Below are positions 40,809 through 49,128 of a stretch of DNA of 64,000 nt, in pieces. Location of the stretch: the NCBI GenBank assembly GCA_023663615.1, contig JAMPHA010000003.1, forward strand, positions 1 through 64,000, given 5' to 3'. Under the pieces are notes generated by a model. It did not search any database. It saw only the letters and a program-made list of their open reading frames with translations, and was not told where the DNA came from. The DNA comes from DLAJ01 sp023663615. Its GTDB lineage: Bacteria > Bacillota > Clostridia > Lachnospirales > Lachnospiraceae. Made by a program: the position numbers and the translations under genes. Position 1 is the first letter of the stretch. Every line of letters begins with the position of its first letter.

Positions 40809-43121
40809 ATGAAAACAGATCGGATTTATTACGGCGCCGCCTATTATGACGAATATATGCCCTGCGAACGCATCCGCGAAGACATGCGCATGCTGCGCGA
40901 GGCGGGCATGAATGTCATCCGCATCGCGGAATCGACGTGGGCAACCATGGAACCGCACGACGGCGTATTTGATTTTACGCATCTTGACCGTATGCTGGAG
41001 GCTTCCGCCGCAGAGGGCATCCTCGTTATCCTCGGCACGCCGACCTACGCAATTCCCGCATGGATGGCGGCGCGCTATCCCGATATTCTCGCCGTGACGC
41101 GGGGCGGGCAGGAAATTTACGGCAGGCGGCAGAACATGGACATCACAAGTCCCGATTATCTGCGCCACGCCGAGCGTATCATCCGGCGTATGCTCGAACA
41201 TGTGAAAGACGCGGCGCACATCATCGGTTTCCAGCTCGATAACGAGACGAAGTCCTACGATACGCGCGGTCCCCGCGTGCAGGCAATGTTTGCTTCTTAT
41301 CTGAAAGAACAATTTCACGGCGATCTTAGTGCCTTAAACGATCACTTCGGTTTTAATTACTGGAGCAACCGCATCAGCGCATGGGAGGATCTTCCGAATG
41401 TGACCGGCACCATCAACGGCAGTTTTGACGCGGAATTTCGAAAGTTCCAGCGTAAGCTTGCCGCCGATTTCCTAAAATGGCAGGCGGCGATCGTGGAAGA
41501 ATACCGCCGCCCCGACCAGTTTGTCACGCAGAATTTTGACTTTGACTGGCGCGGCTGTTCCTACGGCTTACAGCCCGATATAGATCAGGTATCCGCCGCG
41601 CAGGCGCTCACCGTCGCGGGCGTTGACATTTATCACAAAAGCGCCGCAGAACTGGATGGCGCGGCAATCCATATGGGCGGCGCCATCGGGCGCAGTCTGA
41701 AAAAAGACAACTATCTCGTACTGGAAACGGAGGCGCAGGGAAATCCGGGCTGGCTTCCCTATCGGGGACAGTTAAGGCTCCAGGCATACAGCCATCTCGC
41801 CTGCGGCGCAAACTCCGTCATGTACTGGCACTGGCACTCCATTCACAACGCGATCGAGACTTATTGGAAAGGCGTGCTCAGCCACAACTTAAAACGCGGC
41901 GCCGTCTATGACGAGGCATGCACGATCGGACGGGAACTTTCCGCGATTGGCGGCAAACTGAAAAACTTAAAAAAAGAAAACCGCGCCGCATTTCTTCTAA
42001 GTCAGGAGGCGCTCATCGGCCTGCAGGAATTTCCGATCAGCGGCGCCCTGCAATATAATGAAGTTTTCCGCTGGCTCTTTGACGCGCTCTACCGCCTGAA
42101 TATCGAGGCGGATGTGATTTATGAGCGGAATATGATACAGCCGGGCTGTGCGGATTCGTATGACACGATCTTTGTTCCCGCGCTGTATTCTGTAAAAGAA
42201 GAAACACTTTCTGCACTGCGTCGTTTTACAAAGCAGGGCGGTCAGCTGATTGCCAGTTTTAAGTCCTTTTTTAGCGACGAATATCTGAAAGTCTTTCATG
42301 ACGATCAGCCGCACGGCATGACCGATGTATTCGGCATGACCTATGACCGCTTTACGATTCCGACAAAGGAGACGGTAACGTTCCGGGCGGACGCACTTCG
42401 GACGACGGCGGTTTCGGCAGATAGGATTCCGGCGGCGTCCCGAACAGAGACGTTTCAATCAGATACGGAAATCACGCCGGATTCCGCGGCAGAGCATGCC
42501 GCATATGGCTCTCCCATCCCCGTCCGGGAATGGATGGAGCTCTTAGAGCCTGCGGGCGCGGAAACGCTCGCTTCGTATGAAACGGCACATTGGGGCGAAT
42601 GTGCCGCCGTCACAAGAAATCAGTTCGGTAAAGGCACCGCCGTCTATATCGGCTGCTATTTTGACTCGGATGTGCTGGAAAAGCTGCTCGCCTCCCTCAT
42701 GAGCGCGCGTGGCTTCGATACGGACGGTCCGCATTTCCCGCTGATCCGCAAATGCGGAAAAAATGACGACGGAAACCGCATCATTTATCTGCTGAATTAT
42801 TCGGACGCGCCGATTGTCTACACCCACCGCGGCGCAGACGCACAGATGCTGCTTCCGAGCGGTATCGGCACGGGGATCGGCAATGCAGGCCCGGCTGCTG
42901 CAAACAGCTCTGCTGCGACCAATGCCACTGCCTCTGGCAGCACAGCCACGGACGGCAATACCAACGCTCCCAGCGGTTCCGTCACGGACGGCGATGCCGA
43001 CACTTTGGGCAACGCAACCACGAACGGCAATGCCAACGCTTCGAGCGGCTCTGTCACGAACGGCGAGGCGCTTACGCTCGCCCCTTGGGATGTCATCATT
43101 CTTGAGGAAGGTTCCTGCTGA
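40809..43121 (+). CDS. GH42 beta-galactosidase with repeat insert, cytoplasmic
   Basis: A 770-residue GH42 enzyme that removes terminal beta-galactose from galacto-oligosaccharides in the cytoplasm. The barrel starts at the N-terminus (YYGAAYYDEYMP). Acid/base E146 is in QLDNET and nucleophile E306 in LVLETEAQ. The beta-galactosidase trimerisation domain follows. Near the C-terminus an Asn/Ala/Ser/Gly/Thr-rich insert of about 60 residues, partly two copies of a 24-residue unit, interrupts the last beta domain before LAPWDVIILEEG. ATG 40809 follows AAAGAAAGGAACACCCT. It is probably co-transcribed with the secreted GH53 139 bp downstream. Confidence 0.94.
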   Translation: MKTDRIYYGAAYYDEYMPCERIREDMRMLREAGMNVIRIAESTWATMEPHDGVFDFTHLDRMLEASAAEGILVILGTPTYAIPAWMAARYPDILAVTRGGQEIYGRRQNMDITSPDYLRHAERIIRRMLEHVKDAAHIIGFQLDNETKSYDTRGPRVQAMFASYLKEQFHGDLSALNDHFGFNYWSNRISAWEDLPNVTGTINGSFDAEFRKFQRKLAADFLKWQAAIVEEYRRPDQFVTQNFDFDWRGCSYGLQPDIDQVSAAQALTVAGVDIYHKSAAELDGAAIHMGGAIGRSLKKDNYLVLETEAQGNPGWLPYRGQLRLQAYSHLACGANSVMYWHWHSIHNAIETYWKGVLSHNLKRGAVYDEACTIGRELSAIGGKLKNLKKENRAAFLLSQEALIGLQEFPISGALQYNEVFRWLFDALYRLNIEADVIYERNMIQPGCADSYDTIFVPALYSVKEETLSALRRFTKQGGQLIASFKSFFSDEYLKVFHDDQPHGMTDVFGMTYDRFTIPTKETVTFRADALRTTAVSADRIPAASRTETFQSDTEITPDSAAEHAAYGSPIPVREWMELLEPAGAETLASYETAHWGECAAVTRNQFGKGTAVYIGCYFDSDVLEKLLASLMSARGFDTDGPHFPLIRKCGKNDDGNRIIYLLNYSDAPIVYTHRGADAQMLLPSGIGTGIGNAGPAAANSSAATNATASGSTATDGNTNAPSGSVTDGDADTLGNATTNGNANASSGSVTNGEALTLAPWDVIILEEGSC
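42948..43070 (+). repeat. 72-bp repeat coding the GH42 insert
   Basis: Two units offset by 72 bp (GGCAAT at 42954 and 43026) encode NTNAPSGSVTDG and NANASSGSVTNG; both are in frame, giving a 24-residue protein repeat. Confidence 0.7.
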
Positions 43122-43260
43122 GTGAGCGCCTGCGGTCGCCATTCAATGCATTTACCACTCTTGTTTATCCGCCCGCGGCACGCACAAGATTCCGCACCTT
43201 GGATTCTGGCGCTCTGCCGCAGGCATAACCATAGCACAATCATCAAAGGGAGGATTGATT

Positions 43261-45396
43261 ATGAAACACAAAACACACGGTTCCAAATGGCTCGCCTGTC
43301 TGCTCTGTGCCGCGCTGCTGCTTGGCGGATGCGGCAAGGCTTCGGGGGATGCCGACACATCCGGCGGCGCAAACGAGTTCGATAACGCAAACGCCGCCGA
43401 CAATTCGGACGCATCCGGCGGCTCCGATACGGCGGACGGTTCCGACGCTTCCGGTTCTGACACTTCCGGCTCCAAAACGCCAAGCGTTTCGCTTCCCGAT
43501 TACAGCGACGTCACCGCGCTTGACCGTGAGCCTGAAATTTTTGTCACACCGGTTGACAATCTCACCGATGATTTCTGGTTCGGTGTGGATGTCTCTTCCG
43601 TTATTGCCGAGGAAGAGAGCGGCGTTGTCTACTACAATGAGGACGGCGAGGAACAGGATATTTTCCGCACGCTCAAAGAAAACGGCGTCAATGCCGTCCG
43701 TATCCGTGTCTGGAACGATCCGTGGGACGCGAATGGAAATTCCTATGGCGGCGGTCACAACGATGTAGAGACCGCGATCGCGATCGGACAGCGCGCAACC
43801 TCTTACGGCATGGAGGTTCTGATCGACTTCCACTATTCTGATTTTTGGGCGGACCCCTCTAAACAGATGGTGCCGAAAGCATGGGCGGAAATGAGCACGG
43901 AAGAAAAAGCAGACGCTCTTTACACCTATACAAAAGAATCCTTAAACGCCCTGCTCGATGCGGGCGTAAACGTGACTGCCGTTCAGATCGGCAATGAGAC
44001 GACCACCGGTATCAGCGGTGTGAAAAACTGGGACGGCCGGACAAAACTGTTTCAGGCAGGCTCCAATGCGGTACGTGAGGTTTCCGCGGAATGGGGACAC
44101 GATATGCAGGTCGTACTTCATTTCACGAACCCTGAAAACAGTACGGAATACTTGAAATACGCGCAGATTCTCGACAGCGTCTCCGTTGACTACGATATTT
44201 TTGCAAGCTCCTATTATCCGTACTGGCACGGCACGCTCGAAAATCTGACCTCCGTGCTCGGCGAGATTGCGACGACCTACAACAAAAAGGTTATGGTTGC
44301 GGAGGTCTCCTATACTTATACGATGGACGACGGCGATTATTCCGGCAACAGTCTCTCCAGCGAATCTGTCTGCGAACTTCCGTATTCCATTTCCGTGCAG
44401 GGACAGGCGGACTGCGTCCGCGACGTTACCGCCGCGGTTACCGCTACGGGACATGGCGTCGGCATTTTCTATTGGGAGCCTGCATGGATTCCCGTTCCCG
44501 GAAACTCTTATGAGGAATGCTCCGCTCTCTGGGAAGCGCACGGCTCCGGCTGGGCGTCGAGCTATGCCGTAGAATACGATCCCGACGACGCAGGCATCTA
44601 TTATGGCGGCAGTTCCTGGGATAATCAGGCGATGTTCGATTTTACCGGACATCCGCTCGCTTCCCTCAGCGTATTCCGCTATCTCCGCACGGGCGCGCAG
44701 GCGGAGTTAAAAGCAGACTCCGTTCCGCCCTGCGACCTGACGTTCCGCATCGGCGAGGAGATTCTTTTGCCGGAAACTGTTCCTGTTACCTATAATGACG
44801 GCAGTTCCGTAGATAATCCGGTAGCATGGGATGAGAAGGAAGCAGAACAGGCAATATCGGGCGGCATTGGCAATTATACCGTATCCGGCACCGTGACTGT
44901 GGACGGCATAACGCTGCCCGCTACATGCAGCATTCATGTGCTTGACTTAAATTATGTGGAGAATTACAGCTTTGAGGATGAAGATCTGTCCATGTGGACC
45001 ATCACAAATATTGATGATGTGACGGATGAAGTCTTTGTCATCGACAAGTCCTCCGACGCGGTAACCGGCACGCATTCGCTTCATTTTTATTCCACGCAGG
45101 ATGTTGATTTCACGGTAGAACAGACGATCACCGGTTTAGCGCCCGGCACCTACTATTTCCAGATCACCTTACACGGCGGAGACGCCCGGACGCAGGATAT
45201 GTATATCTACGCGATCGCTGACGGCGAAACCTATACGGAACCGACGGATGTGGACGCATGGGCCGTTTACCGCTACCCGCGTATCGCCGCGATCACGACG
45301 ACGGACGGCACGATCACGGTAGGCGCGCACATCACGAGCAGTTCCGGTTCCTGGGGCAACCTGGACGATTTCATTTTGGCGCCGGTGGGTGAATAA
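43261..45396 (+). CDS. Secreted GH53 endo-beta-1,4-galactanase lipoprotein
   Basis: A 711-residue surface enzyme that cuts beta-1,4-galactan, the pectin side chain. The signal peptide ends in LLGGC (C24 lipid-modified), and an Asp/Ser/Gly/Ala linker runs to about 75. The GH53 domain spans about 100-475 with E246 (VQIGNET) as acid/base and E348 (VMVAEVSYTYT) as nucleophile. An Ig-like module (about 490-562, LPETVPVTYNDGS) and a beta-sandwich (about 563-711, ENYSFEDEDLSMWTI to SWGNLDDFIL) resembling CBM61 galactan-binding modules follow. ATG 43261 follows AAAGGGAGGATTGATT. It would make the oligosaccharides that the cytoplasmic GH53 and GH42 finish. Confidence 0.94.
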   Translation: MKHKTHGSKWLACLLCAALLLGGCGKASGDADTSGGANEFDNANAADNSDASGGSDTADGSDASGSDTSGSKTPSVSLPDYSDVTALDREPEIFVTPVDNLTDDFWFGVDVSSVIAEEESGVVYYNEDGEEQDIFRTLKENGVNAVRIRVWNDPWDANGNSYGGGHNDVETAIAIGQRATSYGMEVLIDFHYSDFWADPSKQMVPKAWAEMSTEEKADALYTYTKESLNALLDAGVNVTAVQIGNETTTGISGVKNWDGRTKLFQAGSNAVREVSAEWGHDMQVVLHFTNPENSTEYLKYAQILDSVSVDYDIFASSYYPYWHGTLENLTSVLGEIATTYNKKVMVAEVSYTYTMDDGDYSGNSLSSESVCELPYSISVQGQADCVRDVTAAVTATGHGVGIFYWEPAWIPVPGNSYEECSALWEAHGSGWASSYAVEYDPDDAGIYYGGSSWDNQAMFDFTGHPLASLSVFRYLRTGAQAELKADSVPPCDLTFRIGEEILLPETVPVTYNDGSSVDNPVAWDEKEAEQAISGGIGNYTVSGTVTVDGITLPATCSIHVLDLNYVENYSFEDEDLSMWTITNIDDVTDEVFVIDKSSDAVTGTHSLHFYSTQDVDFTVEQTITGLAPGTYYFQITLHGGDARTQDMYIYAIADGETYTEPTDVDAWAVYRYPRIAAITTTDGTITVGAHITSSSGSWGNLDDFILAPVGE

Positions 45397-45398
45397 AA

Positions 45399-45630
45399 AA
45401 TCGCGCTTCGCGCGCTTTCGAAGAATCCGCCTATAGGCGGATTCTTCCAGTCTACGGAAGTTCCTGACTGTTAAAAAAGGACGCAAAGCGTCCTTTCGAA
45501 GAATCGCAAGCGATTCTTCCAGATTTGCAAAACTTTCTATGTTCAAAAATCGCGCTCCGCGCGCTGGAAAATTTTTTGAAAAAAGAGGCTGCAAAAAACA
45601 GCCTCTTTTTTTCGTTTGTCAAAATGTCTT
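45399..45630. repeat. Cluster of hairpins after the GH53 gene
   Basis: Successive perfect stems: a GCGC-TTC-GCGC stem, GAAGAATCCGCC-TATA-GGCGGATTCTTC (about 45419-45447), AAAGGACGC-AAA-GCGTCCTTT (about 45477-45497), GAAGAATCGC-AA-GCGATTCTTC (about 45499-45520), a GCGC-TCC-GCGC stem, and finally AAAGAGGCTG...CAGCCTCTTT with a T run, which looks like a working terminator. The GAAGAATC stem recurs at 6713, 8810 and 63370. Confidence 0.75.
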
Positions 45631-45656
45631 TCCGTCCCGGCAAGCCAAACGTTCTC

Positions 45657-46118
45657 TCACTCCTTATCGAATACATATTGTGTTCCGTTTTCAAGATATT
45701 CCCATGTACTGTCCGTAAAGGTGAGCGTCGCCTGCCTGTCGGAAAATGTAATTTCTACTGCAATGGGATCTCCGGCAGCATCTGTTCCCGTCATGGCAAG
45801 AATCCCATTTTCATACTTTCCCATAAAATCATCAATCGTCGTCAGCCTAAAAAGCAAAACCTCCGCGTGATAGAAACCATCCGCACCCGCACTAATAGAA
45901 AGCGTACTGTCATCATCAGGCCATCCATACGTTCCCGATATGTCATCCATCATTTCCGAATCCGAATCCCCTTCTGCCTGCGCATCATTTTCCTGCTGAC
46001 TTGCGGCTGGTTCCTCGATAGGGACATTTTCGTCTTTTTCCCCTTGTCCGCAGGCAGTTGTATTCAAAACGGTTAAAAGTATACATACCAATACTGCCGC
46101 CTTTTTCTGTCTTTTCAT
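45657..46118 (-). CDS. Small lipoprotein, unknown function
   Basis: A 153-residue lipoprotein: MKRQKKAAVLVCILLTVLNTTAC is a signal peptide with lipid-attachment cysteine at residue 23, followed by an acidic Glu/Gln/Asp-rich linker and a small beta-rich domain (about 65-150; GTYGWPDDDSTLSISAGADGFYHAEVLLFRLT). The domain resembles lipocalin-like or META-type beta barrels found in Firmicute lipoproteins, but I cannot name it. I begin at ATG 46118, with GGAGGTGATGAT before it. It lies 46 bp after the AbiE-type remnants on the same strand. Confidence 0.78.
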   Translation of the reverse strand: MKRQKKAAVLVCILLTVLNTTACGQGEKDENVPIEEPAASQQENDAQAEGDSDSEMMDDISGTYGWPDDDSTLSISAGADGFYHAEVLLFRLTTIDDFMGKYENGILAMTGTDAAGDPIAVEITFSDRQATLTFTDSTWEYLENGTQYVFDKE

Positions 46119-46163
46119 ATCATCACCTCCCATCAGACACATTTTCATCGCTGGAACCATCTC

Positions 46164-46941
46164 TCAGCATTTCGCAAACATTCCGCTTACTCTTATTTTT
46201 TCTACTGCCTGAACAGCCGTTTCATAACTGACATCCTCCCCAAGCAGAGCCTCCGTCAAATTCTGATAGTCATCCTTATAAATTTCCTGTTCCGCAATCA
46301 GTTGCAAAAGTGCCGGAACATCCACATCATCCTGTGCAGAAGGACATATATTGGAACATTTTCTCACAGCCCTAACTTCCTCCACTAACCTTTTGAAACT
46401 CTCATCCATCTCCACAAGCGGCAATACCTAGCATTTCCGGTGCCTCCTCCTCCATTACCCCGCCAATATAATTTGTAACGGACATTATTACGGTAGGAAA
46501 AGAAACTGCCGTAAACGATGTTTCCACAAGAACAAACGATGATATGGGAATCTCCCCTATTTCAAATACGCTCTTATATTCAATCCGGTATCTATTATAA
46601 TCCCTTCTGCTCCTTGTATCCTCCAAATTAGATATATGCATTCCTAATTCTTCCGCAATATCGGCAAGCACATATTTCAACTTCTTTTTCTCTCCTTGAG
46701 ACAAGGAAGTATCAATTGTTATATCTATATCTTCCGAAAAACGCTTAATAACCCTGTGACACTTTGACAGCGATGTTCCACCCTTAAATACCACATATGG
46801 CAGCTTTTGCGACAAAAGCCTTAATATCATAGTCACATAATAATCTTTTTCAATAATCATTTCTGACATATTCGTATGCTGAACCGACTTTCTTACAGCA
46901 TCTGCGAATTGTTCCCTGTCCTCATGCAGATACACCCGCAA
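46164..46941 (-). pseudogene. AbiEii/AbiGii-type nucleotidyltransferase toxin, deleted
   Basis: The first open frame (46402-46941, 179 codons) is the N-terminal part of an AbiEii/DUF1814 nucleotidyltransferase toxin: FKGGTSLSKCHRVIKRFSEDIDI is the catalytic GSxxxDxD-type region of the family. It ends soon after EMLGI. A second frame (46164-46424) overlaps it and continues with LPLVEMDESFKRLVEEVRAVRK...EIYKDDYQNLTEALLGEDVSYETAV, the C-terminal helical end of the same family. The segment with the usual RTFxDKxFA and SRHxYD motifs is missing, so an out-of-frame internal deletion of probably 70-80 codons has inactivated it. Confidence 0.8.
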
Positions 46942-47548
46942 GCACCCCCGTTTCGTACATATTCTTATATATCTTTTCCGGGTAATAGTTTAAATACGGT
47001 TCTAACGCCGAAAAGGTAACATCCATCTTCTTCATAATCTCGATTATCCTTTTTTTTAAAGCATCACCCTCTTCTTCGGAATAAATATCCACATCCTTGA
47101 TCAGATCAAGAAACTGCAAAATCCTGACATTCTCATTTGTAACCTCAACCTTCGGCCGTCTGACGATCACTCTGGTTTTGCCTATCATAGTTTTCCTGTA
47201 ATCCGTGGTGGCATTATTGGACACCACCTCATAAACCATCGGAACCTGCGTTGTCAATCCAAGCATATTGACAAGCATATACCCGCTCAAATAACCGAAC
47301 ACATCATCTTTATCCTTTAAATATTTTTTTTCGATCACCTGCATTGGCGAAATCGTGGAACCCGATTTGAAAATTGATTTTTTCGGAATAAAATAAACAC
47401 CCGTGTCAAATCTCTTTAACTTTCCAGTATCTGTCAGTTTTTTTATCTGCACCCGCAATGTGCTTTCATTCAATCCTTCTACATTTAACTCCGATACGAA
47501 AATAGGCGTATTTTCCCCATAGTTTTCCATAAGATAATCGTATAACAT
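46922..47548 (-). CDS. AbiEi-type antitoxin (DUF6088-like)
   Basis: A 208-residue protein with an N-terminal winged helix (DYLMENYGENTPIFVSELNVEGLNESTLRVQIKKLTDTGKLKRFDTGVYFIPKK) and a C-terminal helical domain, the pattern of AbiEi antitoxins that repress their operon and block the AbiEii toxin. Its end overlaps the toxin start by 20 bases. ATG 47548 follows AAGGGTGCAGGAGCG. It seems intact although its toxin partner is deleted. The AbiE systems act in phage abortive infection and plasmid stability (type IV toxin-antitoxin). Confidence 0.85.
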   Translation of the reverse strand: MLYDYLMENYGENTPIFVSELNVEGLNESTLRVQIKKLTDTGKLKRFDTGVYFIPKKSIFKSGSTISPMQVIEKKYLKDKDDVFGYLSGYMLVNMLGLTTQVPMVYEVVSNNATTDYRKTMIGKTRVIVRRPKVEVTNENVRILQFLDLIKDVDIYSEEEGDALKKRIIEIMKKMDVTFSALEPYLNYYPEKIYKNMYETGVLAGVSA

Positions 47549-47759
47549 CGCTCCTGCACCCTTAGCAAACATTTCAGAGTTTTCTGTTTTCGTTTTTATT
47601 ATACCTGTTTTTCGCAGAAATATCAATATCAAAAATGACCGGAACAGTTCAAGGCTCTTTTATAAATGGTGTAGTAGTGATGTAGTAAGCGTCTTATCGC
47701 GAAACAGACGTGAAATGCTTCGCTTCTTACTCTTATCACCACAATTCTAAATTTCCCCC

Positions 47760-47810
47760 TTGGCAAAATGCAATACAGGTGATATAATTGTATAAATTGT
47801 AGTTATACAA
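47760..47810 (+). promoter_or_regulatory. Promoter and inverted-repeat operator of the GntR/ABC operon
   Basis: TTGGCA (47760-47765), a 17-base spacer and TATAAT (47783-47788). Starting at the last base of the -10, TTGTATAA (47788-47795) and TTATACAA (47803-47810) are perfect inverted arms with a seven-base spacer, well placed for autorepression by the GntR protein encoded next. Confidence 0.8.
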
Positions 47811-47835
47811 TCGGACAGTAAGGAGCAAACTCCAA

Positions 47836-48210
47836 ATGGATATTCATATCAGCAATTCCGACAACAAGCCTATTTATTTACAGATTGCCGATCAGATCAA
47901 GACACTGATCCTCGACGGCAGGCTGAACGAGGGCGATATGCTGCCGTCTATGCGAAATCTGGCGCTGGAGCTCCGCATCAGCTTTATGACTACCAAACGC
48001 GCCTATGAAGAGCTGGAACGCGACGGTTTTATCGAATCCTACACGGGCAAGGGTTCGTTCGTCAAGGCGCAGAACTTCGAGCTTTTCCGCGAAGAGCAGA
48101 TCAAGTCTATCGAGGCTCTGCTTGTTGAAGCGGGCGAAAAAGCAAGCAAGATCGGACTTACCATGGACGAGCTGCATGAGCTGCTCGACCTTGTAAACAG
48201 CGAGGAATAA
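47836..48210 (+). CDS. GntR family regulator, YtrA type
   Basis: A 124-residue regulator: the winged helix (PIYLQIADQIKTLILDGRLNEGDMLPSMRNLALELRISFMTTKRAYEELERDGFIESYTGKGSFV) is followed by only about 45 residues, the short effector part typical of the YtrA subgroup that controls ABC exporters. ATG 47836 follows GGAGCAAACTCCAA, where GGAG can pair with CTCC, so the ribosome site may be partly hidden. It is the first gene of an operon with an ATPase, a permease and a CPBP protease and probably represses it via the 47788-47810 palindrome. Confidence 0.9.
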   Translation: MDIHISNSDNKPIYLQIADQIKTLILDGRLNEGDMLPSMRNLALELRISFMTTKRAYEELERDGFIESYTGKGSFVKAQNFELFREEQIKSIEALLVEAGEKASKIGLTMDELHELLDLVNSEE

Positions 48211-48252
48211 ATAACACGAAACCCGCCGATTTGAGGGCAGAATGGAGAATTT

Positions 48253-49128
48253 ATGGAATACGAAAACGCAATTGAAATTTCGGGCGTAACCAAGCGTTAC
48301 GAGGGCTTTACCCTCGACAATATCAGCTTTGCCGTCCCAAAAGGCAGCATTATGGGATTTATCGGACAAAACGGAGCCGGAAAGACCACTACCATCCGCG
48401 GACTGCTCAACATCACAGACATTGACGACGGCGAGATCCGGCTTTTGGGACTTCATCATAAGAAGGACGAATACGAGATCAAAAACCGCCTTGCCGTGGT
48501 ATTTGACGAGCTTCCGTTCCACGATATTTTCAACGCTCTGGACATTGCGAGAATCTTTCAGGGGCTGTATCCCGAATGGGACAACGCCGTGTATTCCGCA
48601 TATCTTGAACGCTTTGGGCTGCCGTTCAAAAAGAAGATCGGGCAATATTCCAAAGGCATGAAAATGAAACTGCAAATCGCCTGCGCATTGTCGCACAATG
48701 CGGAACTGTTAGTTATGGACGAGGCTACAACGGGACTCGACCCGGTTGTGCGCGACGAGATTCTGCACCTGTTTATGGAATATCTGCAAAACGGCGAGCG
48801 GTCGATCCTGATGTCCTCACATATCACAGGCGATCTTGAAAAGATCGCCGACAGCATCACTTTTATCGACAAAGGAAAAATCCTGCTTACGGGCTATAAG
48901 GATGTGATTCTTGAAACGCACGGCATTCTGAAATGCGCCAAAAGCGAACTGAACGCCATCGACAAAGCAGACATCGTAAGCATCCGCGAACATGAATACG
49001 GTGCGGAGGTTATGCTCTCAGACCGCGAAAAAGCGCGGCGTAAATACGGCGGCGCAATCATCGACGCCGCAAGCCTTGACGACATCATGCTCTATTATGT
49101 TCACAAGGACGAAACGAGGTGGAAATAA
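48253..49128 (+). CDS. ABC transporter ATPase (YtrB-like)
   Basis: A 291-residue nucleotide-binding subunit with Walker A GFIGQNGAGKTTT, signature YSKGMKMKLQ, Walker B LLVMDEATTGLD and switch histidine SSHITGDLEK. The C-terminal 70 residues are the small domain of this group. ATG 48253 follows TGGAGAATTT, 42 bp after the GntR gene. The following permease gene starts at the last base of its stop codon (TAATG). It powers an exporter of unknown cargo; YtrA-type modules often respond to wall-active antibiotics. Confidence 0.93.
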   Translation: MEYENAIEISGVTKRYEGFTLDNISFAVPKGSIMGFIGQNGAGKTTTIRGLLNITDIDDGEIRLLGLHHKKDEYEIKNRLAVVFDELPFHDIFNALDIARIFQGLYPEWDNAVYSAYLERFGLPFKKKIGQYSKGMKMKLQIACALSHNAELLVMDEATTGLDPVVRDEILHLFMEYLQNGERSILMSSHITGDLEKIADSITFIDKGKILLTGYKDVILETHGILKCAKSELNAIDKADIVSIREHEYGAEVMLSDREKARRKYGGAIIDAASLDDIMLYYVHKDETRWK

